Source of the DNA: Bacillus marinisedimentorum
GTDB taxonomy: Bacteria; Bacillota; Bacilli; Bacillales; Bacillaceae_O
DNA: 32,524 nt
Direction of reading: 5' to 3'
Assembly: GCF_001644195.2 (NCBI RefSeq)
Contig: NZ_LWBL02000073.1
Span: forward strand, 1-32,524
Below, in pieces: positions 15,313 through 24,799 of this stretch (position 1 is the first letter of the stretch; each line of letters begins with the position of its first letter). Position numbers and translations under genes: made by a program. The notes beneath the pieces are model-generated. The model was not told the DNA's origin and searched no databases. It was given only the letters and a program-made list of their open reading frames with translations.

Positions 15313-17028
15313 ATGAAAAAAGGCAGCATGACCATCGCAAAAAAATACGGAGTGGTCTTTTACATCGTCCTGATTGTGTTTGCAGCCGTATGGCTGTTTG
15401 TCAGGATGCTGGCCGGCAATATCGTGACGGATATGAAAGAGCTGAACACCATGAATGAAAAAACGGTGACATTGAATGAAATCAGTTCATCATTCAAACA
15501 GAAGTATATGCTGATCAGCGATTACATAACTGAACCGCTGGATCGTACAGGTGAATTATATGCCAGCGAATCAAAGGAACTGCAGGAAAATCTTAATCAA
15601 TTGCTCAAGAATGCAAAGGGCGAAGAAAAGGAGATATTGGAGACTGTCGGTGAGGGGAACAGTGAACTTGACACCCTTTTTAATGATGAAATTCAGCCGA
15701 CGGTAAAAGATATCGCATCAGGGGGAAAAGCAGTAGATGCCTATTTGCAGCGGCAATTAGTGAAAAAGGCAGCAACAATTAGGGATTATAACGAGACGAA
15801 ATTGGAAAAGCTGCTGGCATCTGTCAATGAAGGACGAAAAGAGACAATGGAGGCTTCCGAAGCAAAGGCCGAAGATGCACTTCTCTGGCTTTTTGCCGCC
15901 TTTGCCGCGACAATAGCGGTTTCGGTTTTATTAATGTACATTGTCGGGAGGCAAATCCGCCGGCGTCTTATGGCAGCAACCGGTGTTTGTAATGAACTGG
16001 CATCAGGAAACTTGAATGTGCAGAAGCTTAACGACAACTCCTCTGATGAAGCCGGTCAGATTGCACGTGCGATGGATGAGCTTGGTGACCAGCTTCGAGG
16101 GATGCTTCAGCAGGTGGCGGCTGCTGCAGGAGATGTGCAGGGCAGATCACTTTCCATGAGTGAGAATGTCGCCCAGACAAGTTCGGGAACACAACAGATA
16201 ACCGCTGCGATTCAGGAGGTTGCCGGGGGAGCGGATCATTCGGTGCAGCTTTCTGAAATGATGAATGAGAGGGTAGGGTCCATTTTTTCGGAACTCTCAT
16301 CGATGAAGGCAGCGATTGAAGCAACTTCAACGGGAGCCCAGATGAGTGCCAGCGAGGCGAATGAAGGCAAGCAATACCTTGGTAAAGTGACCAGGCAGAT
16401 GAAAGTCATCGATGGAAAAGTGGAAGGTCTTTCTGTTGTGCTGGATTCATTGAATGATAAGACGAAAGAAATCCATACGATTTTGTCGGTTATTTCGGAA
16501 ATTGCAGATCAAACGAACCTGCTGGCGCTAAATGCAGCAATCGAAGCAGCCCGGGCCGGTGAACACGGCCGCGGATTCGCGGTAGTAGCAGATGAAGTCC
16601 GGAAACTGGCAGAACAAACCTCAAAGGCAGTCAATACAATTAACGGTATTCTCGGAACGCTGAGACAAGAATCCGATGAAGCGGTCACTGTCATGAAAGA
16701 AAACCGTCGGGCTGTCGAGGAAGGCGACGAACTTGTCAGCCAGGCCGATGTCAAGTTTTCCGACATTCATACAAGCATCGGCAGTGTTAATGAAAAGGCT
16801 GCAGGTGTTCTCGATACGATCAATCAAATCCACAAGATGGTCGAATCCATCACTGAGCAAAGCCGGCAAATGGCTGACATTTCGAAACAGTATGCTTTGC
16901 ATGTCGAGCAAATTGCAGCTTCGACCGAACAGCAGAGTGCCTCGATGAGTTCCGTGGAAGGAGCCGCTTCTGAATTGAAGCTTGTTGCCAGTCAGCTGAA
17001 TGAAACAGCTGGTAAATTTAAGGTTTAG
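15313..17028 (+). CDS. Methyl-accepting chemotaxis protein
   Basis: This 571-residue transmembrane chemoreceptor signals to CheA through CheW. Order: helix 1 at about residues 9-32 ([17 protein letters not shown]), an external helical sensor region to about 187, helix 2 at about 190-212 ([18 protein letters not shown]), a HAMP domain to about 265, then the coiled-coil signalling domain. The conserved signalling tip begins [18 protein letters not shown] near residue 396 and continues [20 protein letters not shown]. Glutamine and glutamate pairs suited to methylation flank it. The external part is short and helical, like four-helix-bundle sensors. Its ligand is unknown. The ATG at 15313 has GGGGGAAGGG upstream. 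No chemotaxis genes adjoin it. Confidence 0.95.
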   Translation: MKKGSMTIAKKYGVVFYIVLIVFAAVWLFVRMLAGNIVTDMKELNTMNEKTVTLNEISSSFKQKYMLISDYITEPLDRTGELYASESKELQENLNQLLKNAKGEEKEILETVGEGNSELDTLFNDEIQPTVKDIASGGKAVDAYLQRQLVKKAATIRDYNETKLEKLLASVNEGRKETMEASEAKAEDALLWLFAAFAATIAVSVLLMYIVGRQIRRRLMAATGVCNELASGNLNVQKLNDNSSDEAGQIARAMDELGDQLRGMLQQVAAAAGDVQGRSLSMSENVAQTSSGTQQITAAIQEVAGGADHSVQLSEMMNERVGSIFSELSSMKAAIEATSTGAQMSASEANEGKQYLGKVTRQMKVIDGKVEGLSVVLDSLNDKTKEIHTILSVISEIADQTNLLALNAAIEAARAGEHGRGFAVVADEVRKLAEQTSKAVNTINGILGTLRQESDEAVTVMKENRRAVEEGDELVSQADVKFSDIHTSIGSVNEKAAGVLDTINQIHKMVESITEQSRQMADISKQYALHVEQIAASTEQQSASMSSVEGAASELKLVASQLNETAGKFKV

Positions 17029-17174
17029 GCTATGGCAAAGGTTTTTGCTTTTATCACAAGTTGATTGCCTGTCAACGGAAGACTGGTCTAATGTGAATCC
17101 GGCCAATCATGAAATTCACCTGAAATAAGGCATCGGACAACTTCAGGATGGTCAAATTTTAAAGTGAAAGAATG

Positions 17175-17208
17175 AAGCCCTGTCGTACTGCAGACAGGGC
17201 TTTATTTC
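17175..17208 (+). terminator. Intrinsic terminator after the chemoreceptor gene
   Basis: AAGCCCTGTC (17175-17184) pairs with GACAGGGCTT (17193-17202) and leads into TTTATTT. It lies about 150 bases after the stop. The remaining bases of 17029-17347 show no gene or known motif. Confidence 0.85.
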
Positions 17209-17347
17209 TTCGGGCTGTTTTTATTCGTGCAGAGGATTTTCCCGGGTGTTTCTAGAAATTAACGTGAGGGTTTTCCAGGGGAAGTTGGTATGAAACGGAA
17301 ATCGGGAAGAAGAATGATAGAGTGCAGCAGGAAAAGGAGGATGTGAC

Positions 17348-18223
17348 ATGATTCAGGTTCTAGATGAAGCCCATCTGGAGGAAACGGTCCGTTTTCTGGC
17401 AGCATATAATGCAAAAGATGAGCATTATGTTGCTTGGCTCGAACAAACGAAAGTGCTCCTGGGACAACAGCTGGAAGATGCTTTGCGAGATAATGTCCCT
17501 ATTCTTATATGCAAAGAGGCCGGAAAGATTTGCGGTTTTTTGGGTATATCCATATCCCGTGAACAGGGCATTGCCCGCCTGCTTGGTCCGGTTGTGAAGC
17601 CTGATTATTGGAACAATACTGTGCCGCTCTTGTGGAACGAGCTGGTGAAGCTTTTACCGGAAAGTGCAAAAGAGGTCCGTATCGCGTTTTACGGCGATAA
17701 CACACAATGCAAAAAGTTTGCGGCTGACTACGGATTTGAGTTATATAATGCTGAAATGCAAATGATGTATCCCAAAACGAAAGAGCATGCTTTTTCAGAA
17801 CCTGAGGCCGATATTATTCTCATTGATTTCCGCAATGAGGACCTGGAAGCGCTGAAAAAATTTCATCCGGAAGGCGCCTATTTTACAGTGAACGAAATGC
17901 TGTTGCGTTTAAATGAGAATAACCGGCTTGTCATGGCCTTTTCAGAAGGGAAGGCGGCGGGTTATGTATACTATGAGATGCTGCCTGAAGAAAAAGCGTG
18001 CGAGGTCTGTTTTGTCAATGTCGAAAGCAGCATGAGAGGCAAAGGAATCGGCACCAGGCTAATAGAGGGAGTCATCGAGGATTCATTCCTGCAGCCGGGA
18101 ATCGATAGAGTCGACATTTCTGTCCGGCTGAAAAACCGAAAAGCCGCATCCCTCTACAGGCGGATGGGGTTTGAGGAAGAGAAGACAGTTTTTGCTTATC
18201 GGAAGGTACTGTCATTTCCATAA
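17348..18223 (+). CDS. Two-domain GNAT N-acetyltransferase
   Basis: The 291-residue cytoplasmic protein appears to contain two GNAT-like halves. The N-terminal half (about 1-140) has a degenerate acetyl-CoA region (ICGFLGIS, LGPVVKPDYWN). The C-terminal half (about 150-290) carries the active-looking motif VNVESSMRGKGIGTRLIEG (R-G-K-G-I-G, the pyrophosphate loop) and ends in NRKAASLYRRMGFEEE, typical of GNAT enzymes. The acceptor is not known. AAAGGAGG lies about eight bases before the ATG. It stands alone between two terminators. Confidence 0.9.
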   Translation: MIQVLDEAHLEETVRFLAAYNAKDEHYVAWLEQTKVLLGQQLEDALRDNVPILICKEAGKICGFLGISISREQGIARLLGPVVKPDYWNNTVPLLWNELVKLLPESAKEVRIAFYGDNTQCKKFAADYGFELYNAEMQMMYPKTKEHAFSEPEADIILIDFRNEDLEALKKFHPEGAYFTVNEMLLRLNENNRLVMAFSEGKAAGYVYYEMLPEEKACEVCFVNVESSMRGKGIGTRLIEGVIEDSFLQPGIDRVDISVRLKNRKAASLYRRMGFEEEKTVFAYRKVLSFP

Positions 18224-18238
18224 TTAGCTGTATTATAT

Positions 18239-18284
18239 AAAAAGCTGAACCGCAGCCGGCAGGGGCGGCGGATCAGCTTTTTTG
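18239..18284. terminator. Bidirectional terminator between the GNAT and RND genes
   Basis: AAAAAGCTGA...CCGC pairs with GCGG.ATCAGCTTTTTT around a GC-rich loop, with A and T tracts at the ends. It sits in the 65-base gap between the convergent genes and can serve both. Confidence 0.75.
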
Positions 18285-18288
18285 TCCA

Positions 18289-21200
18289 TTAGGCCCGGTT
18301 CTGTTCTTTTCTGGACTGTCGAATGAAAAACAGTTCATAGACCACTGGTGTGAAAATGAGTGTCAACAGGGTTGAAGAGGTAAGACCTCCGATTACGGTG
18401 ATTGCAAGGCCTTTTGAAATCAAGGTTCCCGAAGATGTCGTAAAAGCGAGCGGCATTAAGGCGGCTACCGTAGCAAAGGCTGTCATCAAAATTGGACGCA
18501 GTCTTGTTTTGCCGGCTTCGATAAGCGCATCCCGGATGGTCATTCCCTTTTCATCGAGGTTCTGGCCAATCCGGTCGACAAGCACAATAGCATTTGTCGT
18601 TACAATGCCAATCAGCATCAACAGGCCGATCATCACACTGACAGACATCGGTTCACCGGCGATAAACAGGCCGACAAGTGAACCGATTGGCACAAAGAGG
18701 AGGGATGCAAGGATGACAAAAGGTATCCTCGCTTTTCCGAATGTAATCAGCATTGTGATATATACGAGGCCGATTGCGACGAGCATCGCAATGCCGAGCT
18801 GCTGAAATGTCTCCACCGTCTCATCGCTTCCCCCTCCGCCTTCAAATGACACGCCAGGCGGCAGCTCAATGTTTTCCTTCACACCGTTAATCACTTCACT
18901 TGATACCTGCTGGATATCATTCCCGCGTATCTGGGCTGAAACACGGGCGAATATTTTTCCGTCCAGCTTTTGAATGGATGTGTAGGTATCGATTTCTTGT
19001 ACTTGAGCTGCTTCGGTGAGCGGGACTGGTCCTCTTGGGGTGAATAATACTGTGTCCTTCAACATCTGGATTGAATCGATTTTACTGTCATAGGAGAGCT
19101 GGACTTTCTGTTCCGTTCCATTGAGCTTGAGATCGCCAATGGTAACAGGTTTGGTCTGGTCCGAAATGGTGCCGAGGACCTGGTAACCGGAAAGTTCCAG
19201 TTTGCTGGCTTGTTCAGGATCAACTTCTACGATAATCTGCTTTTGCTTTTCGCTGAAATTATTGCTCACATACTTTAACTGTTCATGTTGTTTCAAATAA
19301 GCTTCCACTTTTTTGGCTGTTTCCTGCAAGGCTGGGAGGTCATTTGAAAAAAGGTCGATGTTCACATTGTTATTCGACGGGGGCCCGCCTGTCTGCAGTT
19401 CCTGGACACCTACTTGCGCCTCTGGATCAGCTGCTTCTGCAGTCTCTTTCATTTTGTTTTCCAGCTGTTTGATAAACGGCCCGATTTGTACATTATCTTC
19501 CAGGTTTATGAAATAGTTGGCCTGGTTTTCACGCTTCAACCCGGTCTGGAAGTCGCGTGTGCCCACACCAGCAGTGACTTCGTTTATCTCTTCCATATTT
19601 GTGAACATGTTTTCAAGTTCAAGTGATACTTCATTTGTACGTTCGAGAGAGGTGGCTGAAGGAAGCTTCACGCCTGCAACAAGCGTTTTTTGTTCTTCAT
19701 TGGGAAGAAAGGTGAATCCAAGCGACGGCACCAGTGCACCGGCACCGCCCAGGAGCAGGATGGAAAGACCGATCACAATCCCTTTATGATTGAGGGCCCA
19801 GCGGATGCTCGACCCATAGAAACGCTGGAGTATGCCTTCCTTTTCTTCTTTCGGTACTTTTTTAAATGAAAATTTCGCCAGGATCGGAACGATACTAATA
19901 GCGACAAGCAGGGAAGCCAGAAGCGCAAAAACAATCGTCAAGGCGAAAGGAAGGAAAAATTCGCCAGTGATGCCGCCGACGAATCCAAGCGGCAGAAACA
20001 CGACTACAGTTGTCAGAGTAGATGACGTGATCGCCTTCAGGATTTCTTTGGTGGATTCCTGAATCAAATCGTTTGTCATGCCCAGGGGAGATTTACGCAC
20101 CCGCCTGAAGATATTTTCGATGACGACGATGCTATCGTCAACGACCCGTCCGACAGCGACAGCCATCCCGCCGAGTGTCATGATATTCAGCGATATATCC
20201 ATCCAATATAAGAACATGGAAGCGACCAGGAGCGAGAGCGGAATGGAAATGATTGCAATGACTGTTGCCCTGATGTTGCGGAGAAACAGCAGTACCGCTA
20301 TGGATGCAAACAGGGCGCCGAGCAGGCCTTCTTTTATGAGCGTTTCGACCGATTTTTCAATACTTTCAGCAGAATCGAAACCAACGGCAAAATCCACCTT
20401 ATCCTTATAAGCATCAAGGATTTGCATGACTTGGCCGGCGACTGCGACGGTGTTGGCATCCTGTTTTTTCGTGATCGCCATCGAAAGTGATTCCTCTAAG
20501 TTAAATCGTGTCAGCTCGGGTTTGTCGGTCACCTTCTCAATTACTGCTATTTCTCCAAGACGGACAGATGGAGCTTCAGGGTTGAATTCAGATTTCAGCC
20601 GCAACTTTTTAAGATTTTCAATCGATTCGATGCTTTCTTCCACCCGGACTGGAATTTGCAGAGTTTCCGTACTGATGCTCCCAGCCGGGAAGGAGAGATA
20701 TTTGCTGTTGATTTGCTCTTTGATCCTGGATAATGTCAGTCCGTATTGGAGCGCTTGCTCTTTATCTACGGTAACCTGTACAGCTTCCTCGGCGTATCCT
20801 CCCACTGACACACTATTGACGCCTGGAATTTTATTCAGTTCAGGGACAATCTCATTTTTGACCACTTCCTGGAGGCCGGTGTTCCCTTTGGCAAACAGTG
20901 AAATGTTGTAAATCGGAACAGTACCGAATGAAAAGCGATTGACTTCTGCAGAAGCATTATCAGGCAACCCGATTTCGTTTATGTAACGGTTCACCTGATT
21001 TTCAGCATCATCCATATCGGCGTTGAAAGGAAACTCGAGATTGATGATTGAGATGCTCTCAAAGGAAGTGCTCTGTACCTTTTTGATGCCGTCAATTCCT
21101 TCAAACTTTTCTTCAAGTTCAGAGGTGACCTGTTCATTGATATCCGCCGGGGACGCTCCCGGATAAATCACTTCCACCGATAACTGCGGAAACTCGATAT

Positions 21201-21318
21201 TCGGCAGCAGATCAACTTTCAGACGGGAAAAAGAATAAATCCCGCCAACAACAAGAAGAAATGAAATTATAAAAACGGCAGCAGCATTCTTCAAACTGAA
21301 CCTCGTAATAAAAGTCAT
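18289..21318 (-). CDS. RND-superfamily exporter (AcrB/SwrC-like)
   Basis: This 1009-residue proton-driven efflux protein has the RND layout: helix 1 (AAAVFIISFLLVVGG), a large external loop, helices 2-6, a second loop, and helices 7-12. Helix 4 holds the proton-relay pair in MAVAVGRVVDDSIVVIENIF. Helix 10 holds the related TTNAIVLVDRIGQ. As is usual in Gram-positive bacteria, no outer-membrane partner is present, and no HlyD-type adaptor gene adjoins. The closest known relative I can name is B. subtilis SwrC (YerP), which confers surfactin self-resistance and is about 1065 residues. Substrate here is unknown. The ATG is preceded by GAGGAA and, further up, a tandem 17-base repeat. No TetR gene (as YerO in B. 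subtilis) is beside it. Confidence 0.94.
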   Translation of the reverse strand: MTFITRFSLKNAAAVFIISFLLVVGGIYSFSRLKVDLLPNIEFPQLSVEVIYPGASPADINEQVTSELEEKFEGIDGIKKVQSTSFESISIINLEFPFNADMDDAENQVNRYINEIGLPDNASAEVNRFSFGTVPIYNISLFAKGNTGLQEVVKNEIVPELNKIPGVNSVSVGGYAEEAVQVTVDKEQALQYGLTLSRIKEQINSKYLSFPAGSISTETLQIPVRVEESIESIENLKKLRLKSEFNPEAPSVRLGEIAVIEKVTDKPELTRFNLEESLSMAITKKQDANTVAVAGQVMQILDAYKDKVDFAVGFDSAESIEKSVETLIKEGLLGALFASIAVLLFLRNIRATVIAIISIPLSLLVASMFLYWMDISLNIMTLGGMAVAVGRVVDDSIVVIENIFRRVRKSPLGMTNDLIQESTKEILKAITSSTLTTVVVFLPLGFVGGITGEFFLPFALTIVFALLASLLVAISIVPILAKFSFKKVPKEEKEGILQRFYGSSIRWALNHKGIVIGLSILLLGGAGALVPSLGFTFLPNEEQKTLVAGVKLPSATSLERTNEVSLELENMFTNMEEINEVTAGVGTRDFQTGLKRENQANYFINLEDNVQIGPFIKQLENKMKETAEAADPEAQVGVQELQTGGPPSNNNVNIDLFSNDLPALQETAKKVEAYLKQHEQLKYVSNNFSEKQKQIIVEVDPEQASKLELSGYQVLGTISDQTKPVTIGDLKLNGTEQKVQLSYDSKIDSIQMLKDTVLFTPRGPVPLTEAAQVQEIDTYTSIQKLDGKIFARVSAQIRGNDIQQVSSEVINGVKENIELPPGVSFEGGGGSDETVETFQQLGIAMLVAIGLVYITMLITFGKARIPFVILASLLFVPIGSLVGLFIAGEPMSVSVMIGLLMLIGIVTTNAIVLVDRIGQNLDEKGMTIRDALIEAGKTRLRPILMTAFATVAALMPLAFTTSSGTLISKGLAITVIGGLTSSTLLTLIFTPVVYELFFIRQSRKEQNRA

Positions 21319-21340
21319 CCAATCGATTCCTCATTTCATA

Positions 21341-21374
21341 TTTGTATATATTTTGTATTTGTATATATTTTGTA
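21341..21374. repeat. Two tandem 17-base repeats upstream of the RND gene
   Basis: TTTGTATATATTTTGTA occurs twice back to back (21341-21357 and 21358-21374), 23 bases before the RND start and within its likely promoter or leader. It could be a double operator for a regulator encoded elsewhere, or a simple AT-rich duplication. Confidence 0.75.
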
Positions 21375-21469
21375 TAATTAAAATATAACTGTATGTTTAT
21401 GGTAGCGTCAATTAAAATATATGCACTTTAACAAAATTTACGAGCGGCAAAAATTTTTAGAAGGAAAAG

Positions 21470-21491
21470 TTGCCAGGCAATTGCCTGGCAA
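21470..21491. repeat. Palindromic repeat, GGCAATTGCC family, copy 2
   Basis: A perfect 22-base palindrome with inner sequence GCCAGGCAATTGCCTGGC. It lies just beyond the terminator of the minus-strand gene at 21566-21964, the same place as copy 1 relative to bshB2. Confidence 0.85.
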
Positions 21492-21495
21492 TTAG

Positions 21496-21528
21496 AAAAA
21501 AGAAAGCCGCCGATAAACGGCTGCTTTC
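21496..21528 (-). terminator. Intrinsic terminator of the small oxidase-like gene
   Basis: On the minus strand GAAAGCAGCCG pairs with CGGCGGCTTTC (one mismatch) and is followed by CTTTTTTC. It lies about 40 bases after the stop at 21566. Confidence 0.85.
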
Positions 21529-21565
21529 AAAGTTGTGTAGGGAACATATGCCTCAGCTTCAGAAA

Positions 21566-21964
21566 CTAGACAGACAGATTATTGAATTTGCCGGCATCGT
21601 TATTCTCCTGTTTTACATTCAAAAAAACGTTGATGACGAACAATAAGATTCCAAGAGATGTAACATTGGCGCCAAGTGCGATCAGCGGCTCTGCAGCCAT
21701 TACCCCGCTTTCGATTGCGATGAGGGCACTCATGAATACCGGCAGGCCAAGATTGTGGAGCCAAAAATGCAGTTTCCCAAGCCTGCTTTCACCCGCGTCG
21801 GGGAAAAGATGGTAAATGACACCGGCAAGCGCCAGAGATGTCCAGCCCAACAGGTTAATATGGGTGTGCGATGGTGCATACTCGAACTTGTGGATTATCG
21901 ACATAAACATCCCCATACCGACCAGGAAATACAAAACAGCCAACTTCATGAAACGAATCCCCAC
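21566..21964 (-). CDS. Small haem-copper-oxidase-subunit-I-like membrane protein
   Basis: The 132-residue protein has about four hydrophobic segments. It shows features seen in cbb3-type oxidase or NorB subunit I fragments: SHTHINLLGWTSLALAGVIY with two histidines near residue 33, and LHFWLHNLGLPVFM with two more histidines near residue 66. It is far too short to be an oxidase catalytic subunit, and small stand-alone homologues occur in bacilli and other bacteria. A haem or quinone role is possible but inferred. The start is GTG 21964 with GGGGGA about five bases upstream. An internal ATG six codons later is an alternative. Confidence 0.75.
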   Translation of the reverse strand: MGIRFMKLAVLYFLVGMGMFMSIIHKFEYAPSHTHINLLGWTSLALAGVIYHLFPDAGESRLGKLHFWLHNLGLPVFMSALIAIESGVMAAEPLIALGANVTSLGILLFVINVFLNVKQENNDAGKFNNLSV

Positions 21965-22111
21965 ACAAATCCCCCTTCATCAACTAATAGAAATAAAAAA
22001 ATAATTATAAGTATAGTACTTAGGGGCAAACAAAAATATACCAGAAGAACTATGTTCCTTTTAGTCAACCGTACAAAAAATAAGTGTTATAGATATTTGT
22101 AAGCAGGAAAA

Positions 22112-22135
22112 AATGCAAGGCAATTGCCTTGCATT
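22112..22135 (-). terminator. Palindromic repeat copy 3, probable terminator of the 118-residue gene
   Basis: A perfect 24-base palindrome (AATGCAAGGCAA and its complement) is followed on the minus strand by a run of T residues, 11 bases past the stop at 22146. It shares the GGCAATTGCC core with the repeats at 9887 and 21470. Here the palindrome itself has the form of an intrinsic terminator. Confidence 0.75.
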
Positions 22136-22145
22136 CGCTGGCAGG

Positions 22146-22502
22146 TCAGGCCAGCAGGCCGCCGATTGCGTCGTCGGTTTCGTTTTTCAATGCTTGTTCT
22201 ACGTGTGCTGCCAGGGTGTCGGCCAGTTTTTTTGAGTACAGGCCGCCGATTGCGTTGTATTCCATTGTTTCGGGGTTGAAGACAAGAAGTTCGACTGCCT
22301 GCCAGGGTTTGGTGCTGTCTGCCAGCAGAGTGATTTTCCATGATCTGCTTAGCGGAGGTTCGTCTGTTTTTTGGAAAACAGCCTCAACAAACATGCGGCC
22401 TTGATGGAAACGGATATCCGTAATCGCTGCCTGTTCAATTTTTAAATGCGGATCAATCAAACGGGAAGCCCCCTCTCGTGTGTTAACAATCATTGTTGAC
22501 AT
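22146..22502 (-). CDS. Hypothetical protein, about 118 residues
   Basis: I do not recognise the family. The protein is soluble-looking and mildly acidic, with a pattern of alternating strands (ITDIRFHQGRMFVEAVF, SWKITLLADS, AVELLVFNP) and a C-terminal helix (LADTLAAHVEQALKNE), which suggests a small alpha/beta fold. ATG 22502 has no ribosome-binding site. GAGAGGGG before an in-frame TTG at about 22457 would give a start at LIDPHLKIEQ, so the true protein may be about 103 residues. It diverges from a GNAT gene. The opposite-strand frame at 22129-22404 has poor composition and is taken as a shadow. Confidence 0.65.
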   Translation of the reverse strand: MSTMIVNTREGASRLIDPHLKIEQAAITDIRFHQGRMFVEAVFQKTDEPPLSRSWKITLLADSTKPWQAVELLVFNPETMEYNAIGGLYSKKLADTLAAHVEQALKNETDDAIGGLLA

Positions 22503-22611
22503 GGGGGAGGCAGCTTATACAAAAAAGCTTGACCGGCAGGTGAAGCCGCACTAAAGTGAAAGATGGGCCCAAATAATGGAAATGAAACAGAAGACAGGGG
22601 AGGCTGGGGCC

Positions 22612-23130
22612 GTGAAGGCGGTTATTAAGACAGAAAGATTGTTATGGGTGTCTTTCACAGTGGATTTAATTAAAGCGGCAATGGCAGGTCGGAATGAGCT
22701 TGCGGCAAAGCTAGGCTATCATGTTGCGGAAGACTGGCCGCAACGGGATTTTGAAGATATTTTTCCGTTTCTTCTCCGGCAGAGGGAAGAGAATCCTGAA
22801 TCTTCCGGCTGGAGCGGGCTTGTCATTCACCAGACCGCCGGAACTCTGATCGGAGATGCTGGATTTAAGGGGGTACCTGACCGGGGGGAAGTTGAAATCG
22901 GCTACAGCATAGTTCCTGCTTACCAGGGGAATGGATATGCAACAGAAATCACGAAGGCCCTCACCGAATTGGGACTGAATCAGCCGGGCGTCGAGCGGAT
23001 CACTGCTGATTGCTTAAAAGACAACACGGCCTCAATCAGGGTTCTCGAAAAATCAGGATTCTACAGGGCGAAAGAAGCAGAGGACCTTATATACTGGAAA
23101 ATGGAGGCTGGCAGCAATTCAGCCCGATAA
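22612..23130 (+). CDS. GNAT-family N-acetyltransferase (RimJ-type)
   Basis: A 172-residue acetyltransferase with AGTLIGDAGFKGVP, EVEIGYSIVPAYQGNGYATE (the Q-G-N-G-Y-A acetyl-CoA loop) and DCLKDNTASIRVLEKSGFYR, the standard RimJ/RimL-like order. Acceptor unknown. The start is GTG 22612, with GGGGAGG eight bases upstream. An in-frame ATG at 22576 would add 12 residues but has no Shine-Dalgarno sequence. It is followed at once by a terminator. Confidence 0.9.
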   Translation: MKAVIKTERLLWVSFTVDLIKAAMAGRNELAAKLGYHVAEDWPQRDFEDIFPFLLRQREENPESSGWSGLVIHQTAGTLIGDAGFKGVPDRGEVEIGYSIVPAYQGNGYATEITKALTELGLNQPGVERITADCLKDNTASIRVLEKSGFYRAKEAEDLIYWKMEAGSNSAR

Positions 23131-23168
23131 CAAAAAGCATTCCCGCGTCATACGGGAATGCTTCTTCT
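23131..23168. terminator. Bidirectional terminator between the GNAT and permease genes
   Basis: AAGCATTCCCG (23135-23145) pairs exactly with CGGGAATGCTT (23153-23163). An A tract lies to the left and CTTCTTCT to the right. The convergent genes end on either side. Confidence 0.85.
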
Positions 23169-23212
23169 GGTTTTTCGACAAATTTGAAACCACAGTTTTA
23201 TTCGTCTTGCGA

Positions 23213-24799
23213 TCAGAATATGAGCGTCAGAATGAAACCGGATATACCTGCTAAGATGCCGTACAAAATTGCAGGTCCGAGTGTCTTCCTTATGATATCA
23301 CCTTCGCGGCCGCTCAATCCTACAACCGCAGATGCAGCAACGACATTGTGCACACAGATCATGTTGCCTGCCGCCCCGCCGATTACTTGCTGAGCCAGGA
23401 TGATATTAGGGTCAAGTCCTGTTTGCATGGCAACGCTGTACTGGATCGGAGAGAAGGTCAACGTCGAAACCGTTGCGCTTCCAGTGATGAAAGCGCCGAG
23501 TTCGCCAAGGAACGGAGCGACAAAGAACCACATTGACCCGAACGTCGCTGCCAGCGATTGAGCGATATACTGCGGCATGCTGATCAAATCATTTGCATTC
23601 ATGCCGGAATTCGTGAAAACCTGTACGAGCGCAAGTGTCGATAGAAGTGACAGCGCAGCAGCTTCGATGGACTTGAGGGACTCCTTTGAAGCTTTCGTGA
23701 AATTATTAAATGATTTCCGCTGAACAATTACAGCCACTACGGCAGCAAGCACAAGAACAGTTCCAGGCGAATACAGCACCTGCCAGGCTGATGTGATGCC
23801 TTCGATGCCCAGAATGTTTGTCCAGCTTAAATCAACGTATGTCACTGTGAATTCTTTAACAGCAGGTACGATTCTGGTCAGCAAGAGCAATCCGACAACA
23901 ACAAGATATGGACTCCATGCAGAAAGCAGGCTCATGTTGCCTGTCTCCGGTTTTACGGTATGACCTTCCGCCTCTGCGTCACGCCAGGTATCTTTTGGCA
24001 GCAGGAAGCCTTTTTTCGCTGTGAATGTCGCCACTGCCATTGCTGTGAGCGATCCTAGGATTGAAATGAACTCAGGACCGAACAGCGCCGCATACACGGC
24101 AGCAGGAACAGTGTAGCTGAGTCCTACGAGCAATGCCCATGGCAGCATGGCGAATGCACCGGAAAAGTCTTTTTTCTTGCCGAAAAACACAGTCAATACA
24201 AAAATGATCATGAATGGAACGAGTGTACCCGGCAAGAGGTCAATCAGCGTAACACGTTCGCTGATTTCCTTGAACATTGCAAGATCGGCGCCCTCAATGT
24301 TGCTTAATCCAACCAGGACAGGTGTACCTACTGCGCCAAACGATACAGCGGTACTGTCAGCGATCAAAGCGACTGTAGCAGCGGCGAGCGGAGTAAATCC
24401 GAGCGCGACCATGAGCGGGCCTGTTACTGCGGCAGGCGTACCGAATCCGGCAGCCCCTTCAATAAGAGAACCGAACAGGAATGCGACAATGACGGTCTGA
24501 ACCCTCATGTCAGGTGAAATATTACTGAAGCCCCGGTTTATCCGGTCGACTGCACCGGTATGGCGGAGTGTGTTCAATAGGACGATTGCACCGAATAAAA
24601 TGAGCAGGATTGTGACGGCCTTATGAAACCCTTGCAGGATTGAGGCCAATACAACTTTGGAATCGACACCCCAAACGGTAAGCGCTAACAAAATAACGAT
24701 AATGGCACTAAAGAGCATTCCTCGTTTCGCTGGCATCCGCAGCAGCACCAAAAAGATGAAAGGTGCAATAATGGCACTTAAAGAAACTAACAACAACAT
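23213..24799 (-). CDS. L-lactate/glycolate permease (LctP family)
   Basis: This 528-residue polytopic membrane protein of the lactate permease family (LldP, GlcA, LctP) imports 2-hydroxy-acids with protons. Many hydrophobic segments are visible, and conserved sequence includes [32 protein letters not shown] and, near the C-terminus, [19 protein letters not shown] and [16 protein letters not shown]. Length is close to the B. subtilis proteins (about 540-560). GGGGG lies about eight bases before ATG 24799. It diverges from the CdaR-type regulator, and beyond that lie glcD and glcF, so glycolate or lactate import for that oxidase is likely. Confidence 0.95.
   Translation of the reverse strand: MLLLVSLSAIIAPFIFLVLLRMPAKRGMLFSAIIVILLALTVWGVDSKVVLASILQGFHKAVTILLILFGAIVLLNTLRHTGAVDRINRGFSNISPDMRVQTVIVAFLFGSLIEGAAGFGTPAAVTGPLMVALGFTPLAAATVALIADSTAVSFGAVGTPVLVGLSNIEGADLAMFKEISERVTLIDLLPGTLVPFMIIFVLTVFFGKKKDFSGAFAMLPWALLVGLSYTVPAAVYAALFGPEFISILGSLTAMAVATFTAKKGFLLPKDTWRDAEAEGHTVKPETGNMSLLSAWSPYLVVVGLLLLTRIVPAVKEFTVTYVDLSWTNILGIEGITSAWQVLYSPGTVLVLAAVVAVIVQRKSFNNFTKASKESLKSIEAAALSLLSTLALVQVFTNSGMNANDLISMPQYIAQSLAATFGSMWFFVAPFLGELGAFITGSATVSTLTFSPIQYSVAMQTGLDPNIILAQQVIGGAAGNMICVHNVVAASAVVGLSGREGDIIRKTLGPAILYGILAGISGFILTLIF

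Noticed and set aside
7200-18256. Shared 15-base sequence AAGCTGAACCGCAGC at 7200-7214 and 18242-18256
   Set aside because: One copy is in intergenic DNA and the other inside a terminator, with no shared flanks; probably chance.
22129-22404. 91-codon plus-strand frame opposite the 118-residue gene
   Set aside because: Serine- and proline-rich shadow composition with no SD; the minus-strand frame looks like a protein and has a terminator.
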